NCBI GenBank assembly: GCA_035359995.1
Contig: DAORZT010000068.1
Coordinates: forward strand, 1-13,087
DNA length: 13,087 nucleotides
Origin: JAKPCT01 sp029553165
Lineage (GTDB): Bacteria > Bacillota > UBA4882 > UBA8346
Reading direction: 5' to 3'
A program made the translations under genes and the position numbers. Shown one piece after another: positions 6,513 through 13,087 of this stretch. A model generated the notes under the pieces. That model had not been told where the DNA came from and did not search any database. It saw nothing but the letters and a program-made list of their open reading frames with translations. Each line of letters starts with the position of its first letter. The first letter of the stretch is position 1.

Positions 6513-7310
6513 ATGAACTTTAGGAATTCACTTATTAGCTCCATCGTTGTTCATTTAGTTATTTTGCTGGGGGCAAGTCTGTTAATGCCCCCGGTTTCGC
6601 AACTGTTTTTGGAATCAAGTGATGTTTTGGAAATAGCGGAAGTCAATATTTCCGATGAAAACGAAGAGATGCGAATGATTACTAACATTGCCACACCGGC
6701 ATTCAAACTTCAGTCAAAGTTAACTAATGATAATAAACAAGCCCTAAATAAGGTTAGTTCCGAAAAACAAAACAGCCAATCAAATTTACCATCAACAACC
6801 GAGACTTCTGCTTCCGGGCAGCCGCTTCGGGAAGAACCAAAGACACAAGCGGAAGAAATTGAAGCATTCAATGCTGATAAAATGAAAGCGGATGACAATC
6901 AAACTGCCGGAGCAACTAACCAAATTAACGAAAATCATGCAACAAACTCAAGCAGTGAAACTAACTCTGTTATACCAAGCGGAGCAGATCAACCAAAGCC
7001 AACTGCCAAAATTCAGCAACCGGTAGGATTTAAAACTCCTACTTTGATCTACCAACCGCCTCTGAAATATCCGTTGCTTGCCAAACGGCAGAACTGGGAA
7101 GGGACGGTCACTCTCAAAGTCCTATTGAGTTCAAGTGGGAAAGTGCTTAATGCTACAGTCGAGCGAAGTTCCGGTTATCAGATCTTGGACCAGGCAGCCC
7201 AAAAGATCGTCTTTCAACGCCGTTACCAACCGGCTCTCAAGGACGGTCAACCAATTGATTATACCTTTATTATCGAATTTCACTGGAGGTTAAAAGATGC
7301 AACTGATTGA
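6513..7310 (+). CDS. tonB: TonB energy-transducing protein
   Basis: TonB spans the periplasm and transmits inner-membrane proton-motive energy from ExbB-ExbD to the receptor. It has 265 residues. A single N-terminal membrane anchor at about 7-26 contains the Ser-x3-His pattern (S10, H14) that TonB uses to contact ExbB-ExbD. A hydrophilic linker of about 135 residues follows, rich in N, S, T, Q and E, instead of the Pro-Glu/Pro-Lys repeats of the E. coli protein. The TonB_C domain (176-258) includes LKYPLLAKR, EGTVTLKVLLSSSGKV and the final strand YTFIIEFHW. ATG 6513 is preferred over an in-frame TTG at 6501, which overlaps btuB's stop; GAGGG (6503-6507) is its ribosome binding site. The 3' end overlaps exbB by 14 nt. 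Confidence 0.9.
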   Translation: MNFRNSLISSIVVHLVILLGASLLMPPVSQLFLESSDVLEIAEVNISDENEEMRMITNIATPAFKLQSKLTNDNKQALNKVSSEKQNSQSNLPSTTETSASGQPLREEPKTQAEEIEAFNADKMKADDNQTAGATNQINENHATNSSSETNSVIPSGADQPKPTAKIQQPVGFKTPTLIYQPPLKYPLLAKRQNWEGTVTLKVLLSSSGKVLNATVERSSGYQILDQAAQKIVFQRRYQPALKDGQPIDYTFIIEFHWRLKDATD

Positions 7311-7731
7311 ACAGGGCGGATTCTTTATGCTGCCGTTATTATTGTGCTCAATCTTGATGGTAGCGATCATTGGCGAACGTTACTGTTGTTACCGGAAGAT
7401 CTTAAAACAACCGTTGCAAAGTTATGACGAACCGCGTCAAATTGTGAAACAATTGCGCCAATGGTTAACGCCGTTACATACAATTATTACGATTGCACCA
7501 ATGCTAGGGCTGTTAGGTACGGTTACCGGCCTGATGAAATGTTTTAATCTTTTAGGGGACAAGGTCGTTGGAAACTATAATCCCCAGTTGATCAGTCGGG
7601 GGATCAGCGAAGCCTTATTGACGACCGCGGTTGGACTGATTATCACCGTGATTGCCACGATATTCTATAATTATTTTAACGCCCGGCTTCAGGATTATGT
7701 TGCAGAATATAATTCCGAAGCCAACGGTTGA
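7297..7731 (+). CDS. exbB: ExbB-type proton channel subunit, unusually short
   Basis: A MotA/TolQ/ExbB-family inner-membrane protein that forms the proton-driven motor with ExbD. Three membrane helices lie at about 9-27, 58-80 and 106-128. The conserved helix-2 motif APMLGLLGTVTG (67-78) and helix-3 motif GISEALLTTAVGL (102-114) are present, including the channel threonines. At 144 residues it is far shorter than the roughly 220-245 of proteobacterial ExbB: the cytoplasmic loop between helices 1 and 2 is only about 30 residues, and the C-terminal tail is brief. GGAGG (7284-7288) precedes the ATG, inside the end of tonB, so translation is probably coupled. exbD follows after 7 nt. TolQ is an alternative name by homology, but the btuB-tonB context favours ExbB. 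Confidence 0.88.
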   Translation: MQLIEQGGFFMLPLLLCSILMVAIIGERYCCYRKILKQPLQSYDEPRQIVKQLRQWLTPLHTIITIAPMLGLLGTVTGLMKCFNLLGDKVVGNYNPQLISRGISEALLTTAVGLIITVIATIFYNYFNARLQDYVAEYNSEANG

Positions 7732-7738
7732 GGTAGCT

Positions 7739-8146
7739 ATGAGCAAGAAGATCAATTTAGAGCCGTTACCACCGCCCCGCGTGGAGATCATTAACTTAAT
7801 TGACGTTTTGATAACGCTGATCGCTTTTTTTCTGTTAACAACCGTTTTCGCCGATCAGGAACAGCGGATCCCGATTAATCTGCCAAGTGCAACTAATGTA
7901 GAACAATCAAGCAATGAAAAGTTAAAACTAAATTTATACTTAACCGCCGAAGATCGGCTTTATCTGGAAGATAAACCGATTGAATTAACGAAATTGATTG
8001 ATGCCTTAAATAAATGCAACCAAGATACGCTTGTGATCATCAAGGCCGACCGTAGCTGCCGGTTTGAACAGGTGGTCCAATTGATCGACCAGATTAAGAA
8101 GTCGAAATTACGCAAGGTTACCTTTGCGGTTAACCATAATCAATAA
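7739..8146 (+). CDS. exbD: ExbD-type biopolymer transport protein
   Basis: Partner of ExbB in the TonB motor: a short cytoplasmic N-terminus, one membrane helix (about 17-37) and a periplasmic domain. The helix segment IINLIDVLITLIAFFLL carries the essential proton-carrying aspartate (D22). The periplasmic part (about 40-135) has the family's beta-alpha pattern, including LVIIKADRSCRFEQVVQLID. It has 135 residues, a normal length. The frame is open from 7652, but that longer version would overlap exbB by 80 nt; ATG 7739 has GAGGT (7730-7734) 4 nt upstream and starts where family homology starts. btuF begins 14 nt after its stop. Confidence 0.9.
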   Translation: MSKKINLEPLPPPRVEIINLIDVLITLIAFFLLTTVFADQEQRIPINLPSATNVEQSSNEKLKLNLYLTAEDRLYLEDKPIELTKLIDALNKCNQDTLVIIKADRSCRFEQVVQLIDQIKKSKLRKVTFAVNHNQ

Positions 8147-8160
8147 TTGAGGAGTTTGTA

Positions 8161-9294
8161 ATGCTGCCATTGAGGGTACGGAGATTGATTTGCTCGTTAT
8201 ACTGTTTGTTACTGGGCCTAACCTTGGTTGTTGCCATCATACCGGCTCAGGCAGGTACCAAACAGCTGGAGCTTAAAGTTACCACCGGTTTTAAGATCGA
8301 ATCTTATAACAATAATATCAAAAAAGTATCTGACGGCGCCGGACGGCAACTATTATTGGTGACTCGGGGGACGAAGGTTCCTCCCTGGGATCAAAAATTA
8401 CCAGTCATCTATACGCCCTTACGCAAGGTGATCTATGCTTCGGTCACTCAAGCCTGTTTATTGCGGCCTTTCAACGACCGGTCCATTTGGAAGAGTATTG
8501 TTGGTGTTACAATTCCTCAAGACCAATGGTACATACCGGAGATTAAAACCGGTCTGAAGAATGGCGGGATTAGCTACGTCGGCGACAGTTTTACGCCTGA
8601 TTTTGAATTGATCAAGAGCTTAAATCCGGATTTGGTAATGGTTTACGGAGGCCCATCCGGTCAATATAAGCTGATTCAAATGCTCAAAGAGTTGCAGATT
8701 CCCTATGCGGTCAATAATGATTATTTGGAGAATGATCCGTTAGGCAGGTTGGAATGGATCAAGTTTATCGGCGCATTTTATAACAAAGAGACGGAAGCAA
8801 CAACATACTTTGAACAGGTCAGTAAACGGATTGACCGGCTCAAAAACCAAATCAAGCAACAACGAGCCGTTAAACCTAAAGTTGCCTGGGGAATGAGCTA
8901 TAACGGCAAAGTCTATGTCCCTGGCGATCAATCGTTTGCTGCCAAAATGATTGAATTAGCCGGTGGCGAATTTGTCTTTAACAGGGTTATCTCCGGGGTC
9001 AGCAGTCTGGAAATAGGTCTGGAAGAGTTTTATCTGAAAGCCCAAGTGGCGGATATTCTGATCCTTGCTGTCTATCCCAACCAAGCTCCTTCAATTGCGG
9101 CAATTGTCAAGGAAACTCCACTGTTCAAAGAACTTAAGGCCGTGGCTACCAATAAAGTATGGTGTTTGCAACCATGGTACAATCAGCTCTTAGACAAACC
9201 CGATGAGTTGATCGCTGATTTGGCAGTTATCTTTGGAACAATCAAGCAATCACCATCCGGATTACGCCATTTTAAACCAGTACCACCAAGATGA
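8161..9294 (+). CDS. btuF: Periplasmic cobalamin-binding protein of an ABC importer (BtuF-like)
   Basis: A substrate-binding protein of the TroA/BtuF class (helical-backbone fold) that would deliver corrinoid to BtuCD. Residues 1-31 are a signal peptide: arginines early, a hydrophobic core LLLGLTLVVAII, and a signal-peptidase I site AQA before G32. There is no lipobox cysteine, so the mature protein should be soluble, which fits a periplasm rather than a single-membrane cell. The N-lobe includes KVIYASVTQA (89-98) and NPDLVMVYGG, the long linker helix spans the YFEQVSKRIDRLKNQIKQQ region, and the C-lobe includes AAKMIELAGGEFVF. The length of 377 is somewhat larger than E. coli BtuF (about 266), mainly through an N-terminal extension. 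GAGGAG (8149-8154) precedes the ATG. B12 specificity is inferred from the operon. Confidence 0.85.
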   Translation: MLPLRVRRLICSLYCLLLGLTLVVAIIPAQAGTKQLELKVTTGFKIESYNNNIKKVSDGAGRQLLLVTRGTKVPPWDQKLPVIYTPLRKVIYASVTQACLLRPFNDRSIWKSIVGVTIPQDQWYIPEIKTGLKNGGISYVGDSFTPDFELIKSLNPDLVMVYGGPSGQYKLIQMLKELQIPYAVNNDYLENDPLGRLEWIKFIGAFYNKETEATTYFEQVSKRIDRLKNQIKQQRAVKPKVAWGMSYNGKVYVPGDQSFAAKMIELAGGEFVFNRVISGVSSLEIGLEEFYLKAQVADILILAVYPNQAPSIAAIVKETPLFKELKAVATNKVWCLQPWYNQLLDKPDELIADLAVIFGTIKQSPSGLRHFKPVPPR

Positions 9295-9314
9295 AAACGG
9301 GGTAGGATGATTTC

Positions 9315-10331
9315 GTGAACAAGCATCATTATCTGTTAATTATAGTCGGGTTAGTTATCTTATTGTTGCTCGTCTTTATGCTCTCACTGTCATGGGGATC
9401 GGTTCGGATTTCGATGGGTGAGATTTATCAAGCATTATTTGCAAACAGTAATAACTCGTCCCAAGCAATAATTATCAAGAAAATAAGATTACCGCGGGCG
9501 ATCGGCGCGTTTGCGGCAGGGGCAGCTTTAGCGGTAGCAGGGTTGTTGTTGCAAGTCTTCTTTCGCAATCCGATCGTCGATTCGTTTGTGTTAGGAAATG
9601 CTTCCGGAGCAAGCCTGTTGGTAGGGCTGGTAATGTTGGCCGGGTTCACCTTTGGCGCCAGTCAACTTAGCAGTACCCTGATTTTCTTAGCCGCTTTCGG
9701 CGGATCTTTATTAGTAATGCTACTGGTAATGGGTGTTGCTGCTAAAGTTGACGGGGTTGTTACTTTGTTGATCATTGGACTGATGGTCGGTTACCTTTGT
9801 AATGCTTTTAACAGTTTTGTAATTGCGCTTAGCCAAAAAGAACAGTTAAGCGGTTTTGTAATGTGGGGGATGGGTAGTTTAGCGGGGATTACTTTGGAAC
9901 AGGCGGCCATGATGGCCTTGATTATAGTTCCGTTTCTGGCAATCATTTTTCTGATGAGTAAAAGCCTGAATGCCCTGCTTCTGGGAGATAATTACGCCCG
10001 GAGCCTGGGGATTCGAACTCGATCAGTCCGGCTGCTGGTAATCATCGTTGCAAGTTTATTATCCGGTATCGTGACTGCTGTTACAGGACCGATTGGTTTT
10101 GTGGGTTTGGCTGTTCCCCATACTGCTCGTTTGATCCTGGGTGGTTCCAATAACCGTTATCTGATTCCGCTCACTATTTTAATCGGGGCAATCGTTACCG
10201 CTTGTTGTGATCTGATCGCCAGAACCATCCTAAGCCCGGTTGAACTGCCGCTAACTGCGGTAACTTCGCTTTTTGGAGCTCCGGTGGTCATCTATCTCCT
10301 CTTGAGGAGGCAGCAGCAATGTCGTTATTAA
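9315..10331 (+). CDS. btuC: Cobalamin ABC transporter permease (BtuC/FecCD family)
   Basis: The membrane subunit of the B12 importer; it works as a dimer in the inner membrane. It has 338 residues with about nine or ten hydrophobic helices starting at residue 5. Family motifs are RLPRAIGAFAAGAALAVAG (59-77), FRNPIVDSFVLGNASGASL (83-101), and the late GPIGFVGLAVPHTARLILGG stretch that contacts the ATPase. The start is GTG 9315 behind a weak GGGGTAGGA (9299-9307), 20 nt after btuF. Its last 13 nt overlap btuD, whose ribosome binding site lies inside it, so the two subunits are probably made in step. Siderophore permeases share the same fold; the riboswitch and BtuB make cobalamin the best call. 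Confidence 0.9.
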   Translation: MNKHHYLLIIVGLVILLLLVFMLSLSWGSVRISMGEIYQALFANSNNSSQAIIIKKIRLPRAIGAFAAGAALAVAGLLLQVFFRNPIVDSFVLGNASGASLLVGLVMLAGFTFGASQLSSTLIFLAAFGGSLLVMLLVMGVAAKVDGVVTLLIIGLMVGYLCNAFNSFVIALSQKEQLSGFVMWGMGSLAGITLEQAAMMALIIVPFLAIIFLMSKSLNALLLGDNYARSLGIRTRSVRLLVIIVASLLSGIVTAVTGPIGFVGLAVPHTARLILGGSNNRYLIPLTILIGAIVTACCDLIARTILSPVELPLTAVTSLFGAPVVIYLLLRRQQQCRY

Positions 10332-11509
10332 AAACGGTCCAACTGCAAGTAGGATATCAGGGTAAACCCCTGATCGCCAATATCAACCTGGAACTGCTCA
10401 AAGGTAAAGTCACTTGTATCTTAGGCCCGAATGGTTCCGGTAAAACGACGATCTTAAGAAGTATCGCCAATCTGTTAGCTCCGGTTTCGGGGAGTATCTT
10501 CCTCAACGAACAAAACCTCAAACAGATTCCGGCAGCGGAATTAGCCCGTCAAATGGCGGTGGTCTTAACCGAACGGTTCCCTTCTGATTTTATGAAAGTA
10601 TATGATATCGTTGCTACCGGCCGTTATCCTTATACCAATCTGCTAGGAAAGCTCTCGGCGCACGATCAGCAATTGATTGATCAGGCTTTTGCGTTAGTAA
10701 ACGCCACTCATTTAAAGAATAACTATTTTAATGAATTGAGTGATGGTGAAAAACAAAAAGTAATGCTGGCGCTGGCGCTGGCCCAGGATACACAGGTTAT
10801 TGTCCTTGATGAACCTACTAACTTTCTCGATCTAAAACACCGTTCCGAGTTGATGGCGATCCTTAAGCGTTTGAGTAAGGAACGAGAGATTAGCATCTTA
10901 ATGTCTTTACACGATGTTGAACTGGCATTGAAATGTTGCCAAAATATCTTAGTAACAAAAGATGATCAATTGTTACAGATTGATAATGATAAGGAGTTAG
11001 AGAATGGATTAATCGCTGAGTTATACCGTTTGCAGTCAGCTGATTATAATCAGTTACTTGGTGGAATCGAGTTTCTTAATCATGAACAGGAACGGGTATT
11101 TGTGGTTGCCGGTGGTGGCAGCGGTACACCGGTATACCGGTTGTTAACCAAGGAGCAGATTGGGTTTGCAACCGGGGTGATCCATCAAAATGATCTTGAT
11201 TACCAAGTTGCCAATACAATGCAAGTTCAGCTAATTGCTGAAACCGCATTTGAACCGATTAGCAATGCAACATTGGAGTTGGCGAAAGAACAGTTGCAAA
11301 ATTATCAATTCGTAATTGATACTGGTTTTCCAGCGGGAAATATCAACCGTTCAAATCTAGATTTGATTCTCACTGCAATTCAGAAAGGAATTAAAGTTAT
11401 TTCGTTACGGGATCCACGTGAAGGGGCCGAATTATATGGTGAAAGTCAGAAGATTAAGTATGTAGTTGATTATCGTGAATTGTTAAGTCAGATTGAGATT
11501 TTGAAGTAA
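10319..11509 (+). CDS. btuD: Cobalamin ABC transporter ATPase with extra C-terminal domain
   Basis: The cytoplasmic ATPase that drives BtuC. The ABC domain covers about 1-240: Walker A GPNGSGKT (36-43), Q-loop region near 79-90, signature LSDGEK (140-145; D instead of the common G, a known variant), Walker B VIVLDEPTN (160-168), and switch histidine H198 in LMSLHDVE. BtuD proteins normally end near residue 250. Here a separate domain of about 150 residues follows (245-396). It has a glycine-rich strand-turn VVAGGGSGTP (262-271), HQNDLDYQVA (289-298), FEPIS (311-315) and DTGFPAGN (334-341). It resembles, from memory, a tail found on some archaeal and clostridial FecE/BtuD-type ATPases; its function is unknown to me. 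GAGGAGG (10304-10310) is the ribosome binding site. It is the last gene of the operon. Confidence 0.9.
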   Translation: MSLLKTVQLQVGYQGKPLIANINLELLKGKVTCILGPNGSGKTTILRSIANLLAPVSGSIFLNEQNLKQIPAAELARQMAVVLTERFPSDFMKVYDIVATGRYPYTNLLGKLSAHDQQLIDQAFALVNATHLKNNYFNELSDGEKQKVMLALALAQDTQVIVLDEPTNFLDLKHRSELMAILKRLSKEREISILMSLHDVELALKCCQNILVTKDDQLLQIDNDKELENGLIAELYRLQSADYNQLLGGIEFLNHEQERVFVVAGGGSGTPVYRLLTKEQIGFATGVIHQNDLDYQVANTMQVQLIAETAFEPISNATLELAKEQLQNYQFVIDTGFPAGNINRSNLDLILTAIQKGIKVISLRDPREGAELYGESQKIKYVVDYRELLSQIEILK

Positions 11510-11616
11510 TAATTTGATTTATAAGTTATTTTTTTAAATATTATTCTCTAAAAATGAATAAGCTGCAGTAACTTTCATAAGAGTAACGATTGTTAGCATT
11601 AGTAAAGAGGATGGAT

Positions 11617-11947
11617 ATGATAAAAGATGCAGTAGTACAAAAGGCTAAAGAAATTGGATTTGATTTAGTTGGAATCACAACCACCGAGGCGGTGGAGAAG
11701 GCTGACTTCCCGTTTGACCGTGGTTTGAAACGTCCTTCTCAAGTGTTGGCTGGAGTAAAATCAATTATTGTGCTTGGAGCGTTGTTGTATTGAACATGCC
11801 ATGGATCTAAATCCGGATCCAAAATGGAACAAACATATTCATCGAGTTTCCGAGCTCGGTTACATCGAATGCATGCGTTGCGCCAATGTCTGTCCTTATG
11901 GAAAATATGTTGATGAAACAATTATTCCGAAACGGCGGGGTTGTTAA
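11617..11947 (+). pseudogene. Broken QueG-like iron-sulfur reductase gene
   Basis: Two pieces of one protein are visible. The first (11617-11793) reads from an ATG at 11617, with AGAGG (11606-11610) upstream, through AKEIGFDLVGITT and QVLAGVKSIIVLGALLY to a stop: the usual N-terminus of epoxyqueuosine-reductase-like 4Fe-4S proteins. The second, in another frame (about 11780-11947), reads IEHAMDLNPDPKW and then CMRCANVCP, a cysteine-rich iron-sulfur motif near the C-terminus, ending in RRGC. The central catalytic part, probably well over 100 residues, is absent, so an internal deletion plus frame change has destroyed the gene. Family assignment rests on motifs only; related corrinoid-binding reductases share these ends. 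It follows the B12 operon by about 110 nt. Confidence 0.7.
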
Positions 11948-12010
11948 GGACACGTACAAAGGAAATATTAATAACGAATCGGCCTTTGGTATCATAACGG
12001 CAACAAAAAA

Positions 12011-12059
12011 CCAAACCCAGCAAACCGTAATAAATAGGGCTGGGCTTGGACTATTTTTT
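12011..12059 (+). terminator. Rho-independent terminator-like hairpin after the QueG-like remnant
   Basis: CCAAACCCAGC (12011-12021) pairs with GCTGGGCTTGG (12039-12049), 10 of 11 positions, then CTATTTTTT. The loop is about 17 nt. It would have ended the original iron-sulfur protein transcript, which suggests the locus was once an intact gene with its own terminator. Confidence 0.7.
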
Positions 12060-12094
12060 AGTTGAAATTTTCAATTATAAGTAATTCACTCCTC

Positions 12095-12253
12095 TTACAA
12101 ATGAATACCAACTTTAAAAAACGTACAGAGAAACAAAAAGGCAAATGATATAAGCAGAATCAAATCCCTAAGCTTGTGAGTATACATATACTCTACAATC
12201 AGCCAAAAAGTAGTAAAAAAGAAAGCAAGACAAGCAAAAAACAGAATAGTCAT
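12095..12253 (-). CDS. 52-residue membrane protein with two helices, unknown function
   Basis: On the minus strand ATG 12253 is preceded by AAGGAGGTG (12262-12270), a near-perfect match to the anti-Shine-Dalgarno sequence, at 8 nt spacing. This is the main evidence that the gene is real. The product has two hydrophobic helices, about 2-21 (ILFFACLAFFFTTFWLIV) and 31-47 (LILLISFAFLFLCTFF), joined by a short charged turn (YTHKLRD). No family is recognised. A longer version starting at 12292 would place this ribosome binding site inside the gene and is rejected. Small proteins of this shape include holin-like, toxin-like and complex-stabilising peptides; the sequence does not say which. A second AAAGGAG lies further upstream (12321-12327, minus strand). 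Confidence 0.55.
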   Translation of the reverse strand: MTILFFACLAFFFTTFWLIVEYMYTHKLRDLILLISFAFLFLCTFFKVGIHL

Positions 12254-12532
12254 GGAATCCACACCTCCTTGTTCAAGATGCCATGTTTTCAAACAATTCG
12301 GTTTGTCTTTTCAGAAATCACTCCTTTCAGATATACTTTTTATAGTTATCGGTAAAAAATTGAAAATATTTTATAAAAATTTTCTAACAGGTACAATTTA
12401 TTGTCAAAAAATGCATCTTCGGTTTCACAAATAATTAACGGTTCGATTCCGATGATTGCATATGCAATATTTAAAAGTATTACTAACAAAGATAAAAATT
12501 GAATAAATTTATCTTAATTATTGAGGTCAACA
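12254..12532. other. AT-rich divergent intergenic region
   Basis: This gap separates the minus-strand membrane protein from the plus-strand unknown gene and should hold both promoters. A TTGACA is present on the minus strand near 12402-12407, but its -10 partner is unclear. It also holds the palindrome listed at 12455-12468. Confidence 0.5.
12455..12468. promoter_or_regulatory. Perfect 14-bp palindrome, possible operator
   Basis: ATTGCATATGCAAT is a perfect palindrome 65 nt before the ATG at 12533, a plausible place for a dimeric regulator to bind. AT-rich sequence yields such palindromes by chance, so support is weak. Confidence 0.25.
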
Positions 12533-12937
12533 ATGCTTGAACAAAATTTTATCGATTATTATCAAGGAGCATATAAGCCTACGCTTAGGATTAATTTTAA
12601 TAGCAGAAGGTACTTAATTAAGTTCAAAGAAATTATTACCGCTATAAAAGATGGAACGATCGAAACGTTTAGTTTTTCAAGTTTTGAGGGTATTACTATT
12701 TTAGGGATTAAAGATCTTATTTTAAGGAAGCAGTCTAAGAAATTGTTGATTCCTGAAAGGATTACAATGATTTGTAACTCAAATTCAGAAAAACCTGTTT
12801 TTATATGGTGTTTAAATTCAGAAGAATGGTGGCACTGCGAAGGTTTAATTGAAGGTTTGATTGAATCAAATGAGATTGGACACCAATATTTATTCGATGA
12901 AGAGTTGTTAATCGAGTTATATTTGGCAACAGTTTGA
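12533..12937 (+). CDS. Hypothetical protein, unknown function
   Basis: I do not recognise this 134-residue protein. It has no signal peptide or membrane segment and looks like a small soluble alpha/beta protein: basic strands early (TLRINFNSRRYLIKFKEI), an aromatic patch (FIWCLNSEEWWHCEG), and an acidic end (YLFDEELLIELYL). The frame is open from TTG 12521, but ATG 12533 has GAGGT (12523-12527) 5 nt upstream and is the better start. The gene is clearly more AT-rich than the B12 operon, which may indicate transfer. It follows a divergent promoter region and has no operon partner in the window. Small immunity-like proteins can have this size and composition, but nothing here demonstrates that role. 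Confidence 0.55.
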   Translation: MLEQNFIDYYQGAYKPTLRINFNSRRYLIKFKEIITAIKDGTIETFSFSSFEGITILGIKDLILRKQSKKLLIPERITMICNSNSEKPVFIWCLNSEEWWHCEGLIEGLIESNEIGHQYLFDEELLIELYLATV

Positions 12938-13087
12938 CCAGTACTAGGTTGCTAACTGCTTCTTAAGGTCAATTATTCTCACGATTATTTACTATGAAGA
13001 TATTTTTTTAATATTTGGAGATAATTATCCTAAATGGAGCATTCCTGTAAAGAAAAATAATGAACTTTGAAAAAAGAGATGCCACAC
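12938..13087. other. Right-hand edge, no supported feature
   Basis: These 150 AT-rich bases contain no convincing ORF, hairpin or repeat that I can see. A gene may begin beyond the window. Confidence 0.4.

Noticed and set aside
7652..7738. Upstream extension of exbD
   Set aside because: It would overlap exbB by 80 nt, adds residues without family similarity, and the internal ATG has a proper ribosome binding site.
11510..11560. Terminator after btuD
   Set aside because: Only a 5-6 bp A/T stem (AATAA with TTATT) precedes a T-run. It is too weak to call, although some transcript end near here is likely.
12252..12434. Plus-strand ORF opposite the leader of the small membrane protein
   Set aside because: It has no ribosome binding site and overlaps the strong minus-strand Shine-Dalgarno region; it is best explained as a shadow.

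Overview
The window reads as a chromosomal segment of a Bacillota (Firmicutes) bacterium that has an outer membrane. The Firmicute side is supported by strong AGGAGG-type ribosome binding sites, a single-chain GlyQS-type glycyl-tRNA synthetase and a CRISPR repeat of the kind common in Clostridia. The outer membrane is inferred from an intact TonB-dependent receptor with its own TonB, ExbB and ExbD. Candidate groups are the Limnochordia/Hydrogenispora-like lineages, Negativicutes or Halanaerobiia; the sequence alone does not decide between them.

Layout. (1) 64-1377: glyQS, a housekeeping gene. (2) 1613-2272: a SUFU-domain protein, facing a small four-helix membrane protein at 2305-2679 on the minus strand. 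(3) About 2680-4360: a gene-poor accessory stretch. It holds a terminator-like hairpin, a tandem set of stem-loops built from a repeated TAATGAACAGGTAAG motif, a CRISPR leader with a three-repeat array and no cas genes, a possible tiny ORF, and the truncated start of an HNH-endonuclease-like gene. (4) 4362-11509: a cobalamin riboswitch with a transcription terminator, followed by seven tightly packed plus-strand genes: btuB, tonB, exbB, exbD, btuF, btuC, btuD. (5) 11617-11947: remains of an iron-sulfur (QueG-like) reductase gene, then a terminator-like hairpin. (6) 12095-12253: a 52-residue two-helix membrane protein on the minus strand with a near-perfect Shine-Dalgarno sequence. (7) 12533-12937: an AT-rich gene of unknown function.

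How the main operon works (inference from families plus layout). When B12 is scarce the riboswitch lets transcription through. BtuB then takes corrinoid across the outer membrane. TonB-ExbB-ExbD supplies energy from the inner-membrane proton gradient. BtuF, which carries a cleavable signal peptide and no lipobox, binds B12 in the periplasm, and BtuC-BtuD imports it into the cytoplasm. The whole two-membrane route, including its own energising complex, thus sits in one riboswitch-controlled unit. Short gaps and overlaps (14 nt tonB/exbB, 13 nt btuC/btuD) suggest translational coupling. BtuD carries an extra C-terminal domain of about 150 residues whose role is unknown.

The most interesting items are the self-contained B12 operon, the extra BtuD domain, the leader ORF that runs through the riboswitch terminator, the stem-loop repeat cluster next to a small orphan CRISPR array, and the very short ExbB.
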